DNA of 27,161 nucleotides, taken from the IMG/VR virus record IMGVR_UViG_3300049459_000120, positions 1 to 27,161 of that record, one strand, 5' to 3'. Below are positions 22,143 through 27,161 of this stretch, piece by piece. Made by a program: the position numbers and the translations under genes. The DNA comes from a virus. The notes under the pieces are model-generated. The model was not told the origin of the DNA, did not search any database, and worked only from the letters and a program-made list of their open reading frames with translations. Positions within the stretch are counted from its first letter, which is position 1; the number at the start of each line of letters is the position of its first letter.

Positions 22143-22790
22143 TTAGGCGTTGTAGCGAGTTGGGCGGGAGGCGAACGACAGAGTGATGGTCCGCGTCATG
22201 ATGTTGTTGCGGCTCAGCGTCGGGGTCGCGGTGATCGACACGTACGCGTAGTAGTATATGGTCGCGCCGCCCGGAAGGTTTGCACGCACCAGGCGAGGCT
22301 CTTTGTCTTCGTCCGCCGCCTCGACAATCGCCACATACGCCTGGGCTGGATCGTCACCTACCGGCAGAGTCATGCTGCTGGCCGACTTGTTGGTAGGCAG
22401 CTGACGGTCATCGTCATCTTCAAGGAAGCCGTAGGTAAGGAACTGCTGCTCGCCGCCGTTGGCCGACGGCTCAGTGATTTGCGCGATCTGCGTCCATCCA
22501 GAAGCGGAGCGAACCTTGCCCGCGCCGGAGCCGGTCGGGTAGTTTTTCACGCTGGTGGTGTCCAGACCTTCAGCCGCGAACTCGCCGGTTTCCGAGTCGA
22601 TGACGCGCGCCGGGCGGCCGTTCAGCTTCGCCCAGGCAGAATCGATCACGATCACGTCGCCATCGGCCAGACCATGGGCAGCAGCAGTCAGGACCGCGGG
22701 CTTGGCGTTGCTGATAGCAGTGAAGGGTTTCGCAAGGCTCAACGTGGCCGCGATCTCGAACGTGGTGCCGTTGGGAATCTTGACGCTCAT
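22143..22790 (-). CDS. V: Major tail tube protein (V-like)
   Basis: The 215-residue product begins MSVKIPNGTTFEIAATLSLA and has AAHGLADGDVIVIDSAWAKL. It ends in an anti-parallel beta part with YYYAYVSITATPTLSRNNIM and SFASRPTRYNA. The length, the beta-rich character and the place between tail terminator and G identify it as the tail tube subunit; sequence similarity to lambda V itself is not evident. AGGA lies 8 bases before ATG 22790; the frame back to 22817 crosses the terminator hairpin. As an abundant virion protein it has a terminator-like hairpin just upstream. Confidence 0.85.
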   Translation of the reverse strand: MSVKIPNGTTFEIAATLSLAKPFTAISNAKPAVLTAAAHGLADGDVIVIDSAWAKLNGRPARVIDSETGEFAAEGLDTTSVKNYPTGSGAGKVRSASGWTQIAQITEPSANGGEQQFLTYGFLEDDDDRQLPTNKSASSMTLPVGDDPAQAYVAIVEAADEDKEPRLVRANLPGGATIYYYAYVSITATPTLSRNNIMTRTITLSFASRPTRYNA

Positions 22791-22814
22791 GGGTTTTCCT
22801 CTTTGCAGAAATGA

Positions 22815-22835
22815 CAAAACCCGCTCAATGGCGGG
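22815..22835 (-). terminator. Terminator-like hairpin before the tail tube gene
   Basis: On the minus strand CCCGC and GCGGG flank a six-base loop, followed by only four T residues and G. A second small dyad (GCCC-AAC-GGGC) lies at about 22846-22856. The weak T-run means it may be an RNA processing or stability element rather than a true terminator. Confidence 0.5.
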
Positions 22836-22859
22836 TCTTGGGTTTGCCCAACGGGCGGG

Positions 22860-23276
22860 TTAGTTCGAGTCAGCTCGGTACAGAAACGACACAGGCACGA
22901 TGAAGGTTGTGTCGTCCGGAATTCCGGGACCAGGATCGACCGGAGTCATTGTCACCACCGTCAGCGCGCCCTTCGTATTGCGCTCGTACAGCGGGAACAA
23001 AGCGGCAATCTGGTCAGCCAGTGCGCCCGCCGCGCCGCGGTACTTGCCTGAAGGCGTCACGATGCTGACCTGAAACACGCCGGTATACAGCTTGTGGTCA
23101 CCGCCGAGGGTGTTGCTCGTGGTGTCGGCCGGTAGCGTGAACGCCTTCAGATAGGTAGCGCCGTCGACGGGCGTATAAGCCTCGTTCTCGACGACGACCT
23201 TCAGCGGTACCGGCAAAGCCTTCGCCCAGGCGATCAGCTTGGCCTCATAGATCGAGGCGATGATGTTGTGGCTCAT
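22860..23276 (-). CDS. U: Tail terminator protein (U-like, DUF4128-type)
   Basis: The 138-residue product starts MSHNIIASIYEAKLIAWAKA and contains VVVENEAYTPVDGATYLKAF and LADQIAALFPLYERN. It closes with VPVSFLYRADSN. The pattern is that of DUF4128/U-type tail terminators, which form a hexamer on top of the tail tube and join it to the head. The ATGA overlap with the preceding gene shows tight coupling. The place just before the tail tube gene supports the call. Confidence 0.8.
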   Translation of the reverse strand: MSHNIIASIYEAKLIAWAKALPVPLKVVVENEAYTPVDGATYLKAFTLPADTTSNTLGGDHKLYTGVFQVSIVTPSGKYRGAAGALADQIAALFPLYERNTKGALTVVTMTPVDPGPGIPDDTTFIVPVSFLYRADSN

Positions 23277-23929
23277 ATCTGGTTGTTCCTGATGGCCTCC
23301 TGCACGATCTGCTGGAAGCGGGCCACGGTGATGCGGACCATGCCACCCGGGACCTGGGTCGAATGCCCAAACTCCAGCGGGATTGCATACGGCAAGTTAT
23401 TGATGAGGTAGGCCGTCTGGCCGGCGGTGAAGTCGCTCACCGCCGAAACGAGTGCAGCAATCGTCTCCTGCCCGCCCGGATCAACCTCGTCGAAGGTGAC
23501 ATTCTCGATCACATCGATTGATAGATGCCAATTGGCCCGGAACCGCCCGCCAACGTAATCCTTGCCAGCGACCAGTCCGTTCACATTGAAGTTCTGGTCA
23601 CGCTCGGTCTTAGTCAGCGGCTTGGCGTACTTCACGCCGCGCTTCAGATTGTCCGCTTTGGTGAAGTTGCTCGGCGAAAGCGAAGTGATGACGTTGCGAA
23701 CTTCAACATGCTCGTCATAGGCGTCGGCCAGTGCCTTGTTGCCAGCCCGGTGCGCGACGTTCGCCGCCCAGATCTCAGGGTTGCCAACCGGAGACATCCG
23801 GATAACGCTGCTGCCGACCTCGATGATGATTTCGCGCAGACTGGCGTCGATGGCTTCAGTGGCCTGGGCTGCGAACTCTGCGAGGCTCAAAGCGAAGCTG
23901 CCGGACTGGCCGGCGCCGGCGCGGCTCAC
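23273..23929 (-). CDS. HK97 gp10 / Z-like tail completion protein
   Basis: The 218-residue product begins with GTG (MSRAGAGQSGSFALSLAEFA). It carries IRMSPVGNPEIWAANVAHR and NNLPYAIPLEFGHSTQVPGG followed by MVRITVARFQQIV, the hallmark elements of gp10/Z-type proteins. They act at the head-tail junction and are needed for correct tail joining. The GTG overlaps the previous stop in GTGA, which indicates coupled translation. It is flanked by the stopper and tail terminator genes, as in HK97 and lambda. Confidence 0.85.
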   Translation of the reverse strand: MSRAGAGQSGSFALSLAEFAAQATEAIDASLREIIIEVGSSVIRMSPVGNPEIWAANVAHRAGNKALADAYDEHVEVRNVITSLSPSNFTKADNLKRGVKYAKPLTKTERDQNFNVNGLVAGKDYVGGRFRANWHLSIDVIENVTFDEVDPGGQETIAALVSAVSDFTAGQTAYLINNLPYAIPLEFGHSTQVPGGMVRITVARFQQIVQEAIRNNQI

Positions 23930-24294
23930 GATCGAACCTGCAATTCATACAGAATCGGCGTGCCGGCTGGATTGATCTCTTTCAGCGGAGGGACGATTGA
24001 CCAGGTGCGCCCCTGAACGATGACCTTGTTCAGCAGATCAGGCGCCCAAGCCAACCCCTGCGCGGCGATCTTGAGCTTCTTGTCGCCCTGCTTGATGAGG
24101 CTGTTGTTCTGGAATTCTTGGCCGGTGAAGTCGAGCAGGATGCCTTGGGCGGTCAGCTCGGTAATGGTGTCAGACGGTGCGCTCCCGGTATCCGGGTCGT
24201 ACTCTCCGACGGTAACTGCCCGGATGGTTACGGGCTGGCCGAACTCTGTGATCATGTCCAGCGCCATCACGGCCATTTCGTCATAAAAGGCCAT
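23926..24294 (-). CDS. Head-tail stopper / connector candidate
   Basis: The 122-residue product starts MAFYDEMAVMALDMITEFGQ and includes VTVGEYDPDTGSAPSD and KKLKIAAQGLAWAPD. The end has GRTWSIVPPLKEINPAGTPI. The fold outline (N-terminal helix, then a beta barrel with a P-L-K-E-x-x-P-A-G-T-P turn) is that of head-closure proteins. It occupies the slot between adaptor and gp10 in this gene order. GGAG lies 5 bases before the ATG. The functional call depends mostly on synteny. Confidence 0.75.
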   Translation of the reverse strand: MAFYDEMAVMALDMITEFGQPVTIRAVTVGEYDPDTGSAPSDTITELTAQGILLDFTGQEFQNNSLIKQGDKKLKIAAQGLAWAPDLLNKVIVQGRTWSIVPPLKEINPAGTPILYELQVRS

Positions 24295-24310
24295 GGGGGC
24301 TCCGTTTCAG

Positions 24311-24814
24311 CTATGCGCGGACGGCGAACAACCCCCGCCTCTGTAGGTAGTCAGCGAACTGCGTAGCGCTCGGCCGATCCGGCGCCGCCGGCAACAGTCG
24401 GCCGCTGGTGTTTGAAATCGTAGCGTACTCGCGGGTTACCGCACCCTCGACACGCTCGAGCGTCACAGCACCTTTGCGCTTGTCGATCGGGTCGATATCG
24501 TCGGTGTGGATCTCAGCAGCCAAGGCCATCTGTCCATACTGGATACGCGCAGGCAGGTAGTTGTCGGGCTTGATCTGGCAGTCAAGCTCAACACCTCGGC
24601 GCGGCCAGGCCAATGCCTGATCGCTGTCCATCTTGCGGCCTTTCCAGGTCATGCCGTCCATCACCAAGGCAGCCCGGCGAAGCAACGCTTCCTGCGAAAT
24701 CTCGTCCGCAGGAATGGTCACGCCGAATTTCTCGGCATACATGGCCAAGTCCCCAGCGGTTGCGTAGCTTTCGGCATTTGGCTTGCCGGTGCCGTCCTCG
24801 ATGATGAGTGTCAT
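24311..24814 (-). CDS. Head-tail adaptor candidate (DnaT-like ssDNA-binding family)
   Basis: The 167-residue product begins MTLIIEDGTGKPNAESYATA and has GDLAMYAEKFG. It also has LDGM/MDGMTWKGRKMDSDQALAWPRRGV-type features: a W-x-G-R-K element and LAWPRRGVELD. This is the pattern of phage proteins labelled DnaT-like ssDNA-binding, which sit after the capsid gene and correspond structurally to connector adaptors (HK97 gp6/SPP1 gp15 type). Its place favours the adaptor role over DNA replication. It lies 16 bases before the stopper gene. Confidence 0.75.
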   Translation of the reverse strand: MTLIIEDGTGKPNAESYATAGDLAMYAEKFGVTIPADEISQEALLRRAALVMDGMTWKGRKMDSDQALAWPRRGVELDCQIKPDNYLPARIQYGQMALAAEIHTDDIDPIDKRKGAVTLERVEGAVTREYATISNTSGRLLPAAPDRPSATQFADYLQRRGLFAVRA

Positions 24815-24875
24815 GGTTCAACTCGCTGGATTGTGTTTTGAATGATTGGTTGACGTATAGCCGTAGCCAGCAGTA

Positions 24876-25439
24876 TTACGCCTTGGGCAGATCAGCGACG
24901 AGCTTTTCCAAGGAGTCTTTTGAGGCGTTCGCGCGGTAGGTCACGCCAGCGGCATCGAGCGTGGCCTTTAGGGCTTCGACTTCCTGACCTTCGCCCGCCT
25001 TTAGCGCTTGGAGTTCGCCGCGCAACTTCTCGTTGTCCGTAGCGAGGTCATCTCGCTTGCCCGCAAGCTCAGCTACCTGGACGCGAATGTGATCTAGTGC
25101 ATCGTACAGTCGAATTGCTAGTTCGCCGGCTTCCGGTTTTTCAATCTCGCCGGCTTCCAATCCATCAACCAGCAGGCGGATTGCATCGCTCTCGGCCCGC
25201 AGTTTGCCCACCAACTCTTCCAGCTGGCCTTGATTGCTGCCGCCCACAACTCGCGGCCGCGTCACATCCTTCACTGATATTTCGACTCCGGCAGCCTTAT
25301 AGGCATCAACCACATTTGGCCAGTCACCAACGACCAGAACACTGGTCACGTCAGCTTCTGGTTTGTCGAAATGTTCAGGGTTGCGATAACGCCTTCCCGG
25401 GTCAAACCCACTGAGCTGATTGCTGTATGTAAGTTCCAT
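24876..25439 (-). CDS. Coiled-coil protein after capsid gene, HeH/LEM-like C-terminus (187 aa)
   Basis: The start is set at the ATG of MELTYSNQLSGFDPGRRYRN (25439), which has GGAG 6 bases upstream; earlier ATGs at 25451 and 25460 have none. The middle third is a heptad-rich charged region (about residues 85-145) predicted to form a coiled coil. The end, LKATLDAAGVTYRANASKDS, resembles the small HeH/LEM fold (L-x-x-x-L-D-x-x-G-V/I-x-Y-x-x-x-A-x-K-x-x-L). Such a domain occurs at the ends of several phage head proteins. Location suggests a head decoration or completion protein; this is unproven. Confidence 0.65.
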   Translation of the reverse strand: MELTYSNQLSGFDPGRRYRNPEHFDKPEADVTSVLVVGDWPNVVDAYKAAGVEISVKDVTRPRVVGGSNQGQLEELVGKLRAESDAIRLLVDGLEAGEIEKPEAGELAIRLYDALDHIRVQVAELAGKRDDLATDNEKLRGELQALKAGEGQEVEALKATLDAAGVTYRANASKDSLEKLVADLPKA

Positions 25440-25452
25440 CGTGCTCTCCATG

Positions 25453-25470
25453 GCGGCCATTACTGGCCGC
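25453..25470. repeat. Perfect inverted repeat after the major capsid gene
   Basis: GCGGCC (25453-25458) and GGCCGC (25465-25470) form a six-base all-GC stem with the loop ATTACT. It lies 15 bases downstream of the capsid stop and 14 bases upstream of the next start at 25439. There is no T-run. It could protect the 3' end of capsid mRNA or lower translation of the next gene. Confidence 0.4.
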
Positions 25471-25484
25471 GCTGTGAATTGAAG

Positions 25485-26450
25485 TTAGCCTTCTTCGCCA
25501 GGAGGAGTGGTGGTCAGCTGAATCATCACCCCGGCGGTGACCTTGTTGCTACCGGCATGCTTGATCCAGTTGGCAGCAGAGCCGACAGCAGCCAAAGTCG
25601 GGTTGGAGCCGCCAGTGGTTGCCTTCCAGCTGTAACCCAACACGTCGATGTTCACGGTGCCTTCGGCACGGTAGCCGATGGCGAGGTTTTCCTCATCGTT
25701 CACTTCGTACGAGCGGAATCCCGGAGCCTGAGATTCGGTGATGGTCACGGCGTTCGGCAGCAGGCCGAAGATCACATCCGCCGGCGCGGTGTCGGTTACC
25801 AGGACCGGCTTGCCGAGCGTGCCTGGCAGGCCGCCATAGATCACGACACCCGCCTCTTCGTAGATCTTGTTGGTGATCGCTTCGTCGACAATGTCGAAGT
25901 AGGCGCTGGAGTGCATGACCCAGAGCGCGATACGACCGAACTTGTCGCCGAACTTGCGCATGCCACGAGTCAGCGTTTTCTTGCCGTCGGTTTCGATGTT
26001 GGCCGAAACCACCATGTCAGCGTTGGAGCCGATTGCTGCACGAAGACCAGCAGTGGCGTACTGGATGAAGCCTTCCAAGGTTGCATCGGCAACATCCGCG
26101 CCGACGATCTGGGAGAACTCTTCGACTGGACGACCGCGACGCTTGAACGCCTCTTCGGTGGTCTGGTAGGGGCCGTACTTCCAAGGAGCCTTGACGCCAA
26201 CAGCTTCGCCGGCGCTGATTTTCTTGGCAGTAACTTTGGTTTCGGAGTTGACGTCGCGGTGTTCCAGCGAGCCGTTGAGCTTGTACAGAGCGCGCTTGCG
26301 GAAGTCGCCCTCGATCAGCTCGTTGTCGAGCACCATCGCACCGTTGGACGAGGCGTTGAACACATCGAGGTTGTCTTGGACGCGCTCCAAGTATGCGGTT
26401 TGCGCCTCATCGTTGTAGATGATCAGGTCGCTGTTAACAGTTGTAGCCAT
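25485..26450 (-). CDS. Major capsid protein
   Basis: The 321-residue product starts MATTVNSDLIIYNDEAQTAY and contains NGAMVLDNELIEGDFRKRAL, then WVMHSSAYFDIVDEAITNK and GKPVLVTDTAPADVIFGLLP. It ends TTTPPGEEG. The pattern of an N-arm, a spine helix region and a central A-domain with NLAIGYRAEGTVNIDVLGYS is that of an HK97-fold capsid protein of the class with a separate scaffold gene. AGGGGA lies 8 bases before the ATG. The scaffold gene lies 12 bases upstream. No protease gene is in view, so whether the N-arm is cleaved is unknown. Confidence 0.92.
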   Translation of the reverse strand: MATTVNSDLIIYNDEAQTAYLERVQDNLDVFNASSNGAMVLDNELIEGDFRKRALYKLNGSLEHRDVNSETKVTAKKISAGEAVGVKAPWKYGPYQTTEEAFKRRGRPVEEFSQIVGADVADATLEGFIQYATAGLRAAIGSNADMVVSANIETDGKKTLTRGMRKFGDKFGRIALWVMHSSAYFDIVDEAITNKIYEEAGVVIYGGLPGTLGKPVLVTDTAPADVIFGLLPNAVTITESQAPGFRSYEVNDEENLAIGYRAEGTVNIDVLGYSWKATTGGSNPTLAAVGSAANWIKHAGSNKVTAGVMIQLTTTPPGEEG

Positions 26451-26462
26451 GGGTCAATCCCC

Positions 26463-27161
26463 TTATTTGGGCAATTGCAGATATGCGGTTTGGCCGTGCT
26501 TGCGCTGGAAATCGCGCTTCTGCTCGGAAGTCATTTCGGAGCGCTTGAATGCAGCCTTGCCGCCACCCCCGCCCGGGGCAAATGTTCCCGAAGCCCTTGG
26601 CCACAGGTGAGGTGCACTTTCGCGCAGAGATTCCGCCCATTCGAGCGGGGTCAGAGGGGTCTTGCCGTCTTTGCCGAGGATGGTCTGGCCGGATTCATCA
26701 GTGGCGACAGCTTCACCATCTTCATTCAGGGTGAACACGCCTTTGGCGCGAAGGATGATGTCGTCGGTTGCTTCCGGCAGTGCGCCGGCCTTCAGTGCTG
26801 CACTGCGTACCGAGTCACCCAGGACTTTGCCCTGGAACTTGGCAGCGAAGGACTCGGCCTTCTCGGCGCGCTCGCTGATGGTCTTCAACTGCTTGTCGTA
26901 GTCGCCACGCAGGCGCTCAGTACGGCGGTTGAAGACCTCGTCTACCTTGCCCTCAGTCAGCAACTTGGTTTCTTCATCTTGGCCCGCCCGGCTGAGCAAG
27001 CCTTTGACGGCATCAATGTCGATGCCTTCAAATTGGGTTTCGAATTGGGTCAGCTTGGTGGAGGTGTCCTTCAGCTTGCCCAGTAGCTCGGTATTCTTGG
27101 TTTTCAGACCGGTAACAGAGGCTTCAACGGCAGTCGCGATAGCGGCCTTGATTGCCGGGTC
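26463..27161 (-). CDS. Scaffolding protein, partial (N-terminus beyond right edge)
   Basis: The frame is open from the right edge to TAA at 26463 (232 residues seen). It begins inside a highly charged helical region (DPAIKAAIATAVEASVTGLK, then TKNTELLGKLKDTSTKL). It continues with ERAEKAESFAAKFQGKVLG and a Gly-rich tail TFAPGGGGGKAAFKR, and ends basic (KRDFQRKHGQTAYLQLPK). Long coiled coil, a basic capsid-binding C-terminus and position just before the capsid gene are the features of phage scaffold proteins. The full start lies outside the window. Confidence 0.85.
   Translation of the reverse strand, partial: DPAIKAAIATAVEASVTGLKTKNTELLGKLKDTSTKLTQFETQFEGIDIDAVKGLLSRAGQDEETKLLTEGKVDEVFNRRTERLRGDYDKQLKTISERAEKAESFAAKFQGKVLGDSVRSAALKAGALPEATDDIILRAKGVFTLNEDGEAVATDESGQTILGKDGKTPLTPLEWAESLRESAPHLWPRASGTFAPGGGGGKAAFKRSEMTSEQKRDFQRKHGQTAYLQLPK

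Noticed and set aside
25371-27086. 571-codon plus-strand open frame opposite capsid and scaffold genes
   Set aside because: Runs across three well supported minus-strand genes and their gaps; typical long antisense shadow in GC-rich DNA.
1-27161. CRISPR array, tRNA, rRNA or insertion sequence
   Set aside because: No regularly spaced direct repeats, no cloverleaf-like segment, no transposase and no terminal inverted repeats were noticed on reading both strands.

Overview
The window looks like a Pseudomonas chromosome (fluorescens/putida/syringae type) carrying the structural half of a lambda-like siphophage prophage. This rests on protein resemblance, the high-GC codon use of most genes, and Pseudomonas-type small proteins; no marker gene fixes the species.

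Layout. Positions 1-1000 are visibly richer in A+T and hold the start of a minus-strand GNAT-like acetyltransferase gene that runs off the left edge, followed by a gene-free regulatory stretch. A membrane sensor histidine kinase (1038-2498, +) comes next, with a 35-residue hydrophobic mini-protein 21 bases after it. Positions 2998-6376 are an accessory strip on the plus strand: four small unknown proteins, a divergent DUF3606 protein (-), and a two-gene operon behind a strong-looking LexA (SOS) box. That operon encodes an unknown protein with a C-terminal CxxC/CxxC knuckle and an SRAP (YedK/HMCES) protein.

From 6373 to the right edge everything is on the minus strand. It reads right to left as a classic lambda/HK97-type late operon: scaffold (partial), major capsid, coiled-coil protein, head-tail adaptor, stopper, gp10/Z-like completion protein, tail terminator, tail tube (V), G and G-T by -1 frameshift, tape measure (H), M, L, K, a lipoprotein, I, J. 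After J come two small distal proteins, tail fibre, fibre-assembly chaperone, a second receptor-binding module ending in a beta-helix spike, a SleB-type endolysin, and a small protein related to two genes of the plus-strand strip. The genes are tightly packed, often with ATGA/GTGA or TGATG overlaps.

The main observations beyond gene naming are: (1) a canonical GGGAAAC slippery heptamer exactly before the G stop codon, in register to make a 234-residue G-T fusion; (2) five copies of an intrinsic-terminator hairpin within the late operon, four of them directly followed by the Shine-Dalgarno of the next gene; (3) an SOS box driving the CxxC-protein/SRAP pair; (4) a lipoprotein placed between K and I like a moron, a candidate for superinfection exclusion; (5) a three-member family of tiny proteins sharing an EGxxxGLE core; (6) a sigma-54-like element overlapping a perfect palindrome before the kinase. 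No integrase, repressor, terminase, portal, holin, tRNA, IS element or CRISPR array was seen in the window, and the prophage attachment site could not be placed.
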